A stretch of 64,000 nucleotides of DNA from the NCBI GenBank assembly GCA_036362985.1, contig JAYGXS010000003.1, forward strand, positions 30,128,259 through 30,192,258. The letters run 5' to 3'. The notes under the pieces were generated by a model. The model saw only the letters and a list, made by a program, of their open reading frames with translations, had not been told where the DNA came from and did not search any database. The stretch's first letter is position 1; every line of letters begins with the position of its first letter. This document shows positions 22,966 to 32,929 of the stretch, in pieces. A program made the position numbers and the translations under genes. This DNA is from Ligula intestinalis (Eukaryota; Platyhelminthes; Cestoda; Diphyllobothriidea; Diphyllobothriidae).

Positions 22966-23540
22966 TATTTCAGTATAATGTTATTAAGGCAAACATAGGC
23001 AAAATCATTTGAGCTCCCTCGTGTACAACACGGGACTAAGAAATTCATTTGTACAGAAAAAACACTTTCAAAGCATGCAGTTAGCATAAGTGCAGACAGA
23101 GAGTTAGCAGCCTGCGGTTACTCGGGAAGATTAATCACACAAGTCTACTTACTTGTACTTAGTAGGACAATTAAAATTATTTTTATTTCTTCAAATTGTA
23201 CCTAGGTTTATTGGCGATGCCAGATGACACAAGCCTCTAGGGGGAGCAATCACAAAACTCAGCTTGTGGAAACCTCCTTGGGCATTTTTTGAATGCTATT
23301 CTAAGGTATTTTAAGGGGAACTTCCTGTCACTCGTGGGAGGAAAATGTTTGCGAGATAGGATCGTCCTGTTGCTGAGACTGTGGAGGCAGGAGAGGGGAA
23401 GTCCTTGCGGGCGATGTCAGTATACGAAGGGTCGCACGAGTGGGGGGGAGCGTAGAGGTTACAAGCACGTCACCGAGATGCGATCATTATCTGCCATTTC
23501 TGGTTGTCGAGTCCGTTGCCAAGGGGACGAAAACTAGAAG
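22966..23540 (+). repeat. interspersed repeat (AGGCAAACATAGGCAAA type), copies at 34.56 and 48.31 kb
   Basis: Starts with TTATTAAGGCAAACATAGGC followed by TTTGAGCTCCCTC, then CCTTGGGCATTTTTTGAATGC, ATTTTAAGGGGAAC and CTGTTGCTGAGACTG. The same series is found at 48.31-48.62 kb and the first third at 34.56-34.71 kb. The 3' part (23290-23540) is GC-richer and has an open frame of 82 codons that is not conserved in the 48 kb copy. I treat it as noncoding mobile DNA of unknown class. Confidence 0.55.
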
Positions 23541-23734
23541 ACCCCTCCACGATCGTCAACAGTCCGTTGCGTGTGGCCATGACGGAGAGCGTTACGAGTC
23601 CGCGTAACGCTCAAGTTGCGCTGGAGGCGATGGTTGACGCAACATTTGCAGTTCCTGTAGGGACAGAGAAGACAACGCATGTACCTTCACCTAAGCGTTA
23701 TGATAATAAAAACAGTTTGAGGAAACACTTATAA

Positions 23735-23984
23735 AAGTTTTTAGGCATTACCGGCAGAAACATTGGGACTTGCATGATATGCATTTCGACCTCATTAGGT
23801 CTCATCAGATGCAGATAACAAACTCCAGTGTAGCGGCGGAAATTGCCGCCACACTCGAGATTCACACCTACGTCACTCCGGTCAAGGATGAACGCCCTAA
23901 CCACTGAACTATCGGGCTCGACCTTTTGCCGGTTATTGATCGGGGATATAGATAAATACATATGTGTGCACCGATCATATGCAG
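23735..23984 (-). mobile_element. tRNA-derived SINE with hammerhead ribozyme, inverted copy
   Basis: Read on the minus strand, the element has a leader ending in ACCGGCAAAAGGTC, a tRNA-like head (23919 down to about 23850: GAGCCCGATAGTTCAGTGG, GGGCGTTCATCC, GTGTGAATCTCG) with recognisable A-box and B-box positions, about 45 bases of linker, a hammerhead motif, and the tail CCGGTAATGCCTAAA. The head-to-head partner lies at 24021-24285. tRNA-like RNA polymerase III promoters followed by hammerhead ribozymes are known from the SM-alpha-type elements of schistosomes. Membership in a related flatworm family is inferred. Confidence 0.75.
23771..23813 (-). ncRNA. hammerhead ribozyme motif, core intact
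   Basis: On the minus strand: stem I UGCAU, core CUGAUGA, stem II GACC-loop-GGUC, then GAAA, a two-base-pair stem III around AU..AU and the cleavage triplet AUC, followed by stem I partner AUGCA. Stem I has five perfect pairs and stem II four. All the invariant core positions I can check are present. Self-cleavage would fall after the C complementary to position 23776. The tiny stem III (the flanking AUGCAU is self-complementary) resembles minimal hammerheads that work as dimers. Confidence 0.75.
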
Positions 23985-24020
23985 GGCACACCTGCATGAC
24001 AGCTAAAAGGCATTAAATAC

Positions 24021-24290
24021 CAGGGCATGTGTGCCCTGCATATGATCGGTGTTCGTATATGTACTTATCTATATCCCCGATTAACAACCGGCAAAACATC
24101 GAGCCCAATAGCTCAGTGGTTAGGGAGTTCGCCTCTGACCGGCGTGACGTGGGTTCGAATCTCGAGTGAGGTGGCCATTTCTGCGGTTAGACTTGAGTTG
24201 AGTTTCTGCATGTGATGAGACCTAATGGGGTCGAAATACTTATCATGCAAGTCCCAATGTTTCTACCGGTAATGCCTAAAAATAAAAAAT
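24021..24290 (+). mobile_element. tRNA-derived SINE with hammerhead motif, direct copy
   Basis: Leader with TGTGCCCTGCATATGATCGG and TCTATATCCCCGATTAAC, tRNA-like head at 24101-24177 (AATAGCTCAGTGGTTAGGG as A-box region, GGGTTCGAATCTC as B box), linker, hammerhead motif, and a tail CCGGTAATGCCTAAAAATAAAAAAT that ends A-rich. The head can form a D-stem (GCTC/GAGT) and an anticodon stem (CGCC/GGCG) but the acceptor stem does not pair, so it is a SINE head and not a functional tRNA gene. With the copy at 23735-23984 it makes a large inverted repeat with arms of about 250 bp and a spacer of about 35 bp. Confidence 0.75.
24207..24249 (+). ncRNA. hammerhead ribozyme motif with a core mutation
   Basis: Stem I UGCAU/AUGCA and stem II GACC/GGUC are preserved, GAAA and the AUC cleavage triplet are present, but the core reads GUGAUGA in place of CUGAUGA. 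C3 is a catalytic-core position, so this copy is predicted to be inactive while its inverted partner is intact. Confidence 0.65.
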
Positions 24291-24354
24291 ATTTTATTGA
24301 AATATGGTAAACAACATATACTTAGTCATGAGGCATACGGTTGTGTGATCACAT

Positions 24355-24430
24355 CCACCCATAACAGCTGAAAGGCATTGAATACCGGGGCAGGTGTGCC
24401 CTGCATATGATCTGTGTACACATATGCAAT
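24355..24430 (+). mobile_element. third SINE copy, only the 5' leader
   Basis: AACAGCTGAAAGGCATTGAATACC..GGGCAGGTGTGCCCTGCATATGATCTGTGTACACATATG matches the leader found at about 24000-24060. Similarity stops before the tRNA-like head. The shared start (CAGCT.AAAGGCATT.AATACC) helps to place the 5' boundary of the element. Confidence 0.6.
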
Positions 24431-24469
24431 AATTATAAAAGTATTCAAACGAGAAAATGAAGAATATCA

Positions 24470-24690
24470 TTTTTTGAAATGTCATAGTACCCACGACCTG
24501 CACGAGGCACGAGATGTAATCCTCATCTCCACGCGGTGTTATCTCCAACAAGTATACCCTACTTCCCAACTTTCTTGTAAGCCTGCCATCAACCAAAAAC
24601 AATAGAGACCCATTCGACATAATCTCTAGCCATCCCTAAGGACACTCCGGGTTGCGCCGACAAACTTTAAACAGGGATTTTTCCTCACTT
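24470..24690 (+). repeat. fragment of the downstream block
   Basis: GACCTGCACGAGGCACGAGATGTAAT, then CACGCGGTGTTAT, TTCTTGTAAGCCTGCCATCAACC and GGTTGCGCCGACAAAC follow the order of the CGGCACGAGGCAAG part of the downstream block. Confidence 0.55.
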
Positions 24691-24879
24691 TTACTTATTT
24701 TGAGGCAAAAGAATAGGATTATGGCAGCCGTTTTTTGTTGACATCAGTAAGAATTCTGACTGCAGTGGAAGTGTCCCTTCTTCTAGCTCTCATTGAACTA
24801 TGTCCCCAGCTCAGTCTCCCTAATGAAAATGCTCCGAGTATATATCATAACCTTGTTGTTGGAGAATGCAGAGGGTATC

Positions 24880-25420
24880 CAGCAGTACACCATTATGCAT
24901 CTCGTCGATGGATTATCGTAAGCGCACTACGTACGCGCAGATTCCTTTTATACTTTTCGTTTGCACAACAAAACATGCATCTTCTGTAATATGTAAATCG
25001 TCCTAATGGAGGACAAGTACTGAATGTTTATAACTACAAACAGGTCGTATACTTTTGAAATGTTTACAAGATGTCAATTTTTAAATACAAAGCAACTGAA
25101 CCTGATCGGGACTGCGAAAATCAGTGTCAAAACACCGTCTGTTGTCGACTCATTATGCGAAGTTACATCGGTGTTGATAGACATTTTGATGCACTACGTC
25201 AACCTACAACTTCATTTTCTTAAAATCCATATAAGTCTCACAATTTTGCAAAATGAACCATCAGAATGCAGACTTGCTGCTCAGTTTTTCTGCCGTCATA
25301 GTGCTTGCGTAATTTAATGATAAGCTTTATATCTCTAAAGTTGGAGCATATATTTAGAATGCCGTTCCATTATAGTTTAAAATGATACTGTAATCCGCGT
25401 TGGGCAGTGCTTGCTAAATG
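24880..25420 (+). repeat. fragment of the downstream block (middle part)
   Basis: CTTCTGTAATATGTAAATCGTCCTAA, CAAAACACCGTCTGTTG and TCAGTTTTTCTGCCG appear in the same order as in the block at 31.4-31.75 kb (for example AAAACACCGTCTGTTG there). An overlapping open frame of 97 codons has no conserved register with the other block copies and is not called. Confidence 0.5.
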
Positions 25421-25479
25421 GCCAGTGTCTACGCTCGGTTGATGATCACCGCGCATTTAAAGTTCCAGTACCTTTCTAT

Positions 25480-25800
25480 TCTATGATACTTAGCTCGCAG
25501 TAATCCGCAATCAGTGGATGTTGCTCATGTATCTCCCTATGAATGCTCTCATGAGAGGAACTATTTAAAGTCGTCCGACGGCTTGTTAGCTAATGTTGAT
25601 CCGTAGGCGTTAGGTAAGATAGGCATCCTTAAGCATGGCCAAAAACCTGAGAGGGAGAGAGTTATGAATGATTCAAAAGCCCAACTTCAACTAATGATTC
25701 AGAGTGAGCCCTCCAGAAATATCCCTGTCATCTCTGACACGATTGATCAACCTATCGTAAGGCAAACTCCTTAACTCCTTGTAGTTTCCATTTGGTATTT
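25480..25800 (-). mobile_element. RTE-like retrotransposon relic, short
   Basis: Homologous on the plus-strand sequence to 29.3-29.6 kb (GTTGATCC..AGGCGTTAG, GATAGGCATCC, GAATTATGAATGATTCAA, TCCAG..ATATCCCTGTC.TCTCTGA) and in inverse to 55.8-56.0 kb. The 29 kb copy belongs to an RTE-like relic read on the minus strand, so this piece is assigned by homology. Confidence 0.45.
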
Positions 25801-25929
25801 TGACGCTAAAGGGTCCTCCTGCGTGTTTTTTAGAATAATAGTTTCATAAACCAACGCATATAATTTTTTTGGACTCACAAAACCCTACAACGTTTTCTTA
25901 ACAGACAAAAGGTAAGCAAGGGCAGGAAT

Positions 25930-26190
25930 CGGACCGCAGATGGACGCCCGCATAGGAAGCTATCACGTGGATGCAGCCACCTACTCCGAAGACTTAAGTG
26001 GCCGAGCCGACAATACTGCATCCACCGTGCAGTAGTACACAATGAGGCCTCCGCAGCAAGAAGGCAGTTGAGGGCTCAGAGCCAGGCATGAACCTGAGAG
26101 GCCAATAAAACTTATATCCTAGAGAATTATTCCTCTTCTTCTGGATAGTGCGCTAAACTGCGCGAACTTTTTATGTTGTCTGTTATATCC
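25930..26190 (-). repeat. upstream block of the tandem unit, inverted
   Basis: The reverse complement contains GCGCAGTTTAGCGCACTATCC, GAGGCC..ATTGTGTACTACTGC and GTGGATGCAG pieces, as at 55.17-55.40 kb (there GCGCAGTTTAGCGCACTATCC occurs identically). No gene is attached. Confidence 0.55.
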
Positions 26191-26690
26191 ACAGAAATTG
26201 ACTTAATTTAAAATATTGGGTTTCATTTGTGGCTCTATCGACACTACTGAACACATATTCCCCAACTCTGTCACATAGACGCCACCTTCGTTTCCTGATT
26301 TTTTTTGTGTTTGCATCTTCTTCTTGTTCTGAAATGTTAAATAAAGAACATCGGAAACGGACGCACCAAATGGAGTATGCAAAAACGCCTTGTCTGTCGA
26401 TAAAGTATGTAACCTAGAAATCAGCGTGTTTCAAATGAAAAATTTTCACGGTAAAACCTTATAGAAATTTATACTCACTGTAAACCACCCCGGCTAAAAA
26501 TGTGAGGCATCGTTAGCAGCTCTTTTGATGTGTTGATGTTACACTTATGTGTAGAACCATGCACGGTCTTGGTTCTAAACCAAATAACTACATGTAAAAT
26601 ATAAAATATGGCACCTCGACTAACTATCCTGCAATATTCCCTTTTTGGGATGCATGCAGGTCGCCATAAACAGCGAGAAAAATCAAGAAG
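26190..26690. other. no gene recognised
   Basis: AT-rich sequence with no repeat partner noticed and no convincing open frame. Confidence 0.4.
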
Positions 26691-26960
26691 ACGCTGAAAC
26701 ACACAGATATCCTGCCTTTTTAATCAGACCAGGAGGCGAGCATGGACCTTCTCATTGCAGTTCAACAATGCAGGTCAGAAGTAGGTCCCGTAACTGGTCC
26801 TACTGTCCATCTCAATCGTTACACTCAGGAATGGAAAATTACAAAATTTGTTCCAAATGGTCGGAACTGTCGTTCAATTGTACTAGTTTGTCCAGCATCT
26901 ATTGATCGGAACTGCATTAATTTGAGGATCAACCCGGGCGTCAAAACTTAAGTTCTAAAA
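26690..26960 (-). repeat. inverted fragment of the downstream block tail
   Basis: Translation of this strand (positions 26742-26951) and of the minus strand at 31713-31988 give related peptides (for example RNCRSIVLV and RNFRSIVPV, then NCINLR and NCNKLR), so the DNA here is the inverted equivalent of the block tail at 31.8-31.95 kb. The peptide similarity follows from DNA homology and does not by itself show coding. Confidence 0.5.
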
Positions 26961-26989
26961 GGTAATAAAATGGCAGAAAAATTGAATGG

Positions 26990-27200
26990 GCAGTCGGTGT
27001 CTGTGTACTCTTGAGCTTTATGCACAAGAGTCGTTCGCCCCACGCAAATGACAGTCATTGCCACTCCATGTACCTGCCCACCAACTAATTCCCCTAACAC
27101 AAACCAATTTCCTTTCCTCACTCTCTCTCCCCGGCAAAGGAACCTTTACATGCCAATCTCATCATGCAGACAGCCTGAACAGAATGAGTTTTAATCCAAG
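26990..27200 (+). mobile_element. Gypsy-associated fragment
   Basis: AAGAGTCGTTCGCCCCACGCAA, TGACAGTCATTGCCACTCCATGTACCTG and the pyrimidine-rich end recur at 32.78-32.89 kb and, inverted, at 56.25-56.43 kb, where they adjoin Ty3/Gypsy-type reverse transcriptase remnants. Assigned by that association. Confidence 0.45.
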
Positions 27201-27239
27201 TTAAATTATTAACTCTGAACGACTATGCAATGATAATTA

Positions 27240-27800
27240 GCCCTGCAAAGTAGCTGACCTGATGAAGAATTGCTAAAAAACATATTTTTGCCAAATCGAC
27301 TGTCTTGATGGTCAACTCGAATTTAAATATCCTCCACCATTCTGGCATCTATCTCTCAGTTATCCGTAAACAAGAAGTTGTGAATGCTGGCCATGCACAT
27401 CTCCATAGGTGCTTTCATGAGACTAATGCTTAATAACATTCCGCCAGCATGGTCAACGACCTGGGACTGAATAGGGAACATACCGATTTCGCAGGCCTGC
27501 TTCAGCGTATTGTTTACAGTAAATTCGCCAGAAAAACTCACGTTCTCTTTGACACCACCAATAATGCCGCCGTGAAATTCGTTGAACATCAGAATTCCGC
27601 ATTATTTTGAAGAAACCATTCGGATTGAGTGTTTCGGAAGTATTCAGTTAATCAAAGAACGTGGTGCGTAGGTGGATGTTCTGCCTTTGCCACGTCTCCT
27701 TGAACTATAGATCCGCAAGTATTATGTCGAGGTTGTTGTAGATACATGCAAATCTGTGTTGGTTTTCGGCAGAAATGCCTGCATTGGAGGGATTATCAGA
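27240..27800 (-). mobile_element. RTE-like reverse transcriptase relic
   Basis: On the minus strand the region first reads IHLRTTFFD..LNPNGFFKIMRN, which corresponds to the DLTKAFDTVNREGLWKIMQ region of RTE reverse transcriptases, and then (27356-27589) GGVKENVSFSGEF, VNNTLKQACEIG, which corresponds to the GVKQGC block. Stops and frameshifts break the frame and no FADD box is seen. The DNA is homologous to parts of the 29.2-30.4 kb relic. Confidence 0.65.
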
Positions 27801-28140
27801 TGTTAGTTGACTGGTTCGCATGCAGAAGTAGTATCTTTCCCCAAAATCCTAGGAAACATGCTTTGATATTTTTAAACATGTCTTTACAAGACAGGTTTAA
27901 AAAGTAGCATAATGCGAAGGGACTATGAAAAGGACACCTCAACAAAAACCAGCACTGGATCCTGAGGAGGGTAACGATTATGCTTAACCGGTATCTGTGT
28001 CGGGATAATTCAGGAATATGGGCGGCTGAATGGTTGATTGCGAGCTTAAAAGAAGCTTTAAATTTTGACCTACGCATATGCGTGAAACATCTTGTAGAGT
28101 TGGAATGCTGCATTACTTGTCTCGTGCCAATGATGCCTAC
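27800..28140 (-). repeat. downstream block fragment, inverted
   Basis: Its reverse complement starts GGCACGAGACAAGTAATGCAGC and continues GCTCGCAATCAACCATTCAGC and CCGGTTAAGCATAATCGTTA, the first part of the downstream block. It lies directly beside an RTE relic. Confidence 0.6.
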
Positions 28141-28239
28141 TAGATAAAGCCTTTAACTCCCACTTAAGCTTTATCCGTGTCATTCGGAAGCTACGGTCTG
28201 TCAAGAGACCACCCTTCCTCTGTAAGCACAACAACCTAT

Positions 28240-28640
28240 GGACTAAACCGGATGAAAGTATCTGTTCCTCATCCCCTCACCTCACTACCTCCTACCTTGC
28301 GAAAGGTCCGGTTGAGAGAGCAAAATGCAATCGCTAAGATAACTTGCTCTTCCACTAAACAAAGTCATGAACCAGACCGAAATTCGGCAGTGTGCAAGCA
28401 GACCTTTATTGTGATAGCATTGTTAATCTCCTCACGAGGAAAGGGCCAGAGAAGGTGCCATACATAACTATTAGAAATTCACATCAAAAGGCCCTGGGCC
28501 GAACACGCGATAAAAACCGCACAATTGCCCGTTACTAATCTTTGACGACGGTATCCACAGATGCTCCCAGGTGAAAACAAATAATGCCCTGGGCATTCAG
28601 CCTTAAATCTCAAAAATAGCGAAGGCTGTAGATCCGTCTG
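28240..28640 (+). mobile_element. RTE-like relic, opposite orientation
   Basis: This is the inverse of the sequence at 5.18-5.66 kb and 29.99-30.33 kb (shared pieces include TTCGGCAGTGTG, CACAGATG..CCCAGGTGAAAA and CATTCAGCCTTAAAT). Assigned to the RTE-like family through the 29-30 kb copy. Confidence 0.45.
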
Positions 28641-28759
28641 AGATAGAGTGTTGTCGATAAAGCCCAGACTGGTAGACAATGGGAGGCATAGTGCTGGGTG
28701 TTGGGGGTTTGCTTCGGATATTGTTGAATAAAATATCAACAACGTCATCATTCGACTCC

Positions 28760-30390
28760 CTCCCCCATGTTGACGCGCACCAATGGCGGCGTCAGCAGAG
28801 AATGCCCGTCTGAATAGGCGTTCTTTATCCTTCAATACGTTTCATCGTAGATGGATGTATCCCAAAATGACGTGCATTACACTAACCTTCCATATCTGGG
28901 AGCATTTCGTCCAATCTCAATTTCAACATTCTTCTGAGGCAGCTGAGATAAAGCTGCTTGGGGTGCCTGACTGCCCACTTATCCTCAGCGTAAAGCAACG
29001 TGGCCAGGGCTAATGTCCTACTCAATTGAATTCCGTAGCGGTTCTTAATTAAGGTCAATAGCTGGCCAATGGTCCTTATGAGTTTATCTACCCGAATTGC
29101 CACTTTATCGACCATCTTGCTGTTCATTTTCATTTTTTCTTCCAATGCATGTGAATTTGTCCACTGATTCAAGCTAGGTTCAATGAGGGGTTCACTATCA
29201 CCCGCATTAGGCGGTGCTTGGTGAATGACTGCTGTCCACGCTGTTTTGATGGTCATCTCGAAATTATAGGTTTACTACCCAATTCCCTTGTGTTATTTAG
29301 CCCACAGTATTCCGTACTCAATAGTGTGTGGATGCTGGCAATAAATATTCCCATGGAGGCTCTAATAAGAGGATTCCTTAGAAATCTTCTGATGGCTTGT
29401 TCTCTTATGTTGATCCACAGGCGTTAGTTATGATAGGCATCCACTAGCATGGCCAAGAACCTAAGAAGGAAAGAATTATGAATGATTCAATAGCCCTACT
29501 TCAACTTATGATTCACAGATAGCTCTCCAGATATATCCCTGTCGTCTCTGAAATGATCGATAATCACATCGTGAAGTTAAAACACCATCCGTAGGAAGTT
29601 CTTCGAACATCGTGAAGTGGTAACAGCATTTGCGTGAAATGTTTCGAACGCCAGAATTCTGCATTGTTTTCGGGAATCCATCCAGATTGAGTGTGTTGGA
29701 ACCCTTCAGTAAATCAGGAAAAATGATGTTTAGGTTGGTCCTCTGCCCTCGGTACGTCTCCTTGAGTCAACGAACTGCACTGTTCATGTCGATGTTGCTG
29801 TCTGTGTTGTTGTTTTTCAGCAGAAGTTCCGGCATTCGAGGAATTGAAGGCAAATTTGAAAATTATACACAGCAGCGTGCTCCTGTTATTGGTACATATT
29901 CGTCGTGTTTTATGGAGCTTATATACGCTGAAAATGCTTGCATTGTTGAGGTGGTGTGAGACTTGTCGTTGTCAACAGTTTTTATGGAAAAGTGAGGTCA
30001 AAAGGTGAATCAACCGAGGGCCGCTCAAATCCTACGCTTAGAGGAGAATTGCATCCGATTCCGGTGCTCAGTATTTGTACAGCTAGTGTGCAATCTTAGT
30101 TATGTTTGGAATTTAAGGCGTAATGCATAGGTCTTTTTTCGTGTTCACCTGGGTGCATCTGTGAATACCCTCGTCGTACATTAGGGACGGGCCGTTGTGT
30201 TGGCTTTTTAAGTGTTTGGACCAGCGCCTTTTGGCGTATCTTTTTTTATGAATGAGTAGGGCACTTTCTTTGGCCCCCTGCTCGTTACGAAATTAAAAAT
30301 GATATGACACACTGCCGAACTCCACTCTGAATGACCACTTTGTTTATTAAAATAGCGACCCATCTTTGCTTTTTTCTTTCTCCGCAATTC
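28760..30390 (-). mobile_element. RTE-like non-LTR retrotransposon relic, longest of its subfamily here
   Basis: Reading the minus strand downward: near 29900 a NNRSTLL..IIFKFA piece, near 29700 NIIFPDLLKGSNTLNLDGF and KTMQNSGV (equivalent of the DLTKAFDTVNREGL..MQKFG region), and from 29256 to 28882 AVIHQAPPNAGDSE, DKVAIRVDKLIRTIGQL, LALATLLYAEDKW and LSCLRRMLKLRLDEMLPD. The last motifs match KTVVMHQPPP, VARRISKASQAFGRL, TLLYGAETW and LSCLRRILKLRW of RTE elements. At 28835-28765 RLFRRAFSADAAIGARQHGG continues the 3' part. The catalytic FADD region is not readable; an insertion/replacement of about 200 bp lies at 29.4-29.6 kb. Confidence 0.7.
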
Positions 30391-30499
30391 TTTTTTAAAA
30401 GTGGAGGGCATTGAAGCAATCGGATAGGGAACATAATGTGGACACACACACATCAGAGTATACCTTGATCTGTGTGACTCAACCGATTGAAGCGCTTAC

Positions 30500-31990
30500 C
30501 GGGGGAGTGGTCCATTGACACAGCTTCGAAGTGCCACAGATAAGGGTTGGGTGCCAGTCAAGGGCTTTGCCTAGCTGCCAGCATCGGCACGAGGCAAATA
30601 ATGTAGAATTCCGCCTCTACACTATGTTCCGCGCAAATAGAGAGGTCAACACTCCAAATTTCGTTTAAGCTCCACATTAACCATTCGCTGTTTATCTTCC
30701 GCAAAACAGAGACCGGTAAAGCATAATTGTTAGCCCTCTCAGGATCCCTGTCGGTTGTGCCAAATCAGACGTGACTGGCAAACAGTTTGGGCTCTCATTT
30801 TGCTTGTAGCAGTGTTGCAGGGAATATGTGCCTCAGGTTTGAAGGTGGCATTAGAAGCTATTATCAGTCACAATTTTGCGTCTTTCTTAATGGTTAAAAT
30901 CGCATTATGCTACTTTTAAACATGGTTAAGAAGGGCATATTTGAAAATTTCAGGACATATTCTGCAGGTTTTTGGACATCAATGCCACAGGATTCAGATA
31001 TTGTTATTTGGTCAGTTGATTAATACACTTGCACAATCCGTATACCGTGACACCTAACTTCTCTGGTTATTCCTAAGCACAATTTTTGCACAAAAAAAGT
31101 TAAAAATGGTTCGTTTTTTTCAACAAAGTGAACACTTTCAATCACGTTTAAATCGTACTCAACGAAATGCATGTTAATATTGTAAGATTAAGGAGGTATA
31201 ATTGTATGAGGTACGGAGTAACCCAAAAGGAATTTAATTTTATTAGGACTGAACAAGTCATTCTCAAAAAAACAGCCAATTGTCTTTTCATCATAAAAAA
31301 TTATACGTGCTCTTATAGAAGGCTTGCTGAACACCGTTAGGCTATGACATCAGTTGGTGCTGATCCATTTGCTGCGAATGCTCTGCTATGGAAATTTGTT
31401 TACAAAATATATGGTCTTAAATGGCTGTAACACTTTTCGACTGTTCGCAAAGCGTGCATTTTCTGTAATGTTTAAATCGTCCTTAAATTATTACATGTCC
31501 ATATTGCGTGAAAATTAAATAAGGTATGAATTTCCAAAAAGATGGCAATTTTACATGATTATAACGGAAAACATCATTTTTAAAACACCGTCTGTTGAAG
31601 TAACACCATACGCAGTTAAATTGGGGCTGATATATATTTTCTGCAAAATATCACCCTGCAACTAAACTTTTGTCCGATCCATTTACACCTCAAATGTAAC
31701 AAAAACGTATCCTTAGCAAGCGAATGTCCAATTCAGCTTTTCTGCACTTTCCGCCGGAAACATCACACAGTGCTGGCTTGAGTTAAATACTACACTTGGA
31801 ATTTTGTTCCATTTGAACTTCAAAATGACGCCTAGGCGGCTCCTCAACTTGTTGCAGTTCTGATCTGGAAAAGGTGGGATAACAGGTACAATTGAACGAA
31901 AGTTACGAAAACGTGGAACACCTTTTCGAATTTTCACTTTCTTGGTGCATAAATTGAGATGGTAAGCAGAGGCATTCAGAGGATTCACGT
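30500..31990 (+). repeat. downstream block of the tandem unit (copy d, no gene attached)
   Basis: Complete order of landmarks: CATTGACACAGCTTCGAAGTGCC, GCATCGGCACGAGGCAAAT, TTCCGCCTCTACAC, ACCGGTAAAGCATAATTG, GGACATATTCTGCAGG, TTAAATCGTACTCAAC, AACACCGTCTGTTG and the tail TCCAATTCAGCTTTTCTGCACTTTCCG. It ends abruptly at about 31990, where GC-richer sequence begins; this looks like an insertion breakpoint. Confidence 0.65.
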
Positions 31991-32560
31991 GCAGAGAATG
32001 ACCAATCTAACAATACTACAACAACCGGGCAGTAGTACACAGTAAATCTGTAGTGGGTCGTGCTTGGCCGACTAGCTCGCGTTGAAGTGCACTTTCTCAA
32101 AGGCTCACTGACGCGCTTTCTCGAGGTCTCGATCAGCCAATCCTAGTTCCCGCATCGACACGGTTTCAGTTAGGCGACGAATGGCAAGCTTGCACGCGTA
32201 CCCGACGCAAGCTGCCTCTTTGCCCAAAATCTCCTGGCCGACCTAGCCAATGAAAGCTCTCTCTCCCTCTGTCTTCAAGCTCGATTACTCTCAGACCTCA
32301 TTTAGGACCATGGCGCTTCAGCGGACTGACGTGTGCTCCGTTGTCCAACTTCTCTACATCTATTCTCCGTATCTTCGTGCACATAATAAACTCTTCCTAC
32401 TACTCTGGCCTTTACCAACTTCTCTTCAGAACTAAGTCACCATGGTCTGAAGATCACAGTTGTAAGTTCAACTCATTTTACCCCCTACGATAAATCCTCT
32501 GGTAAAACAATCCATGACAGAGATCAGAGAGAGGATTACAACCGAAAAACTAGACTACTG
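31990..32560 (+). mobile_element. possible LTR-like sequence next to Gypsy remnant
   Basis: GC-richer, pyrimidine-biased sequence begins sharply where the downstream block is cut at 31990, and a Gypsy-type fragment follows at 32560. The position fits a long terminal repeat or internal region of a Gypsy-like insertion, but I could not match two LTRs or find terminal TG..CA with confidence. Confidence 0.3.
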
Positions 32561-32910
32561 GTCACCCGGCCGACACAAATGCAACCTTACAGGTTGTCTA
32601 CCGGACACCAGCTAACGGTTCCAAGCGCCTACACCAATGCATGTTTCCACCGGTCGAAACAGTGGCTATTCGGCTTGCAAATCTACTGCTGTGTTGCCAA
32701 ACGACGTTTAGGCAAGCACTTTTACTTCCGTGGCCGACCCCCACGTCAGGTGCAGATCGCACATTGTCGCCACGCCTTACCGACAACAGCTCACCTTGCG
32801 CAAATGACCGTAATTTTCACTCAATGCACCTGACCCCCGACCAATGCCCAAACTCCAACTCTATGCGCTCTTCTCCTCCCATCCCCCGGCACATCCGGTA
32901 GAGTGCGCCG
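32560..32910 (+). mobile_element. Ty3/Gypsy-like pol fragment, decayed
   Basis: Plus-strand sequence matches the reverse complement of 56.25-56.6 kb (AAACAGTGGCTATTCGGC, TGTTGCCAAACGACGTTTAGGCAAGCAC, TTCCGTGGCCGA..CCACGTCAGGTGC, GACCAATGCCCA). That region and 40.65-41.3 kb contain recognisable Gypsy reverse transcriptase motifs. Coding is destroyed here. Confidence 0.5.
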
Positions 32911-32929
32911 GTCGACGTGCTTACAGTGG

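Noticed and set aside
24101..24177. tRNA gene
   Set aside because: D-stem and anticodon stem can pair and the B box is good, but the acceptor stem does not pair and the T-stem is poor. A second copy with the same tail shows that it is a SINE head.
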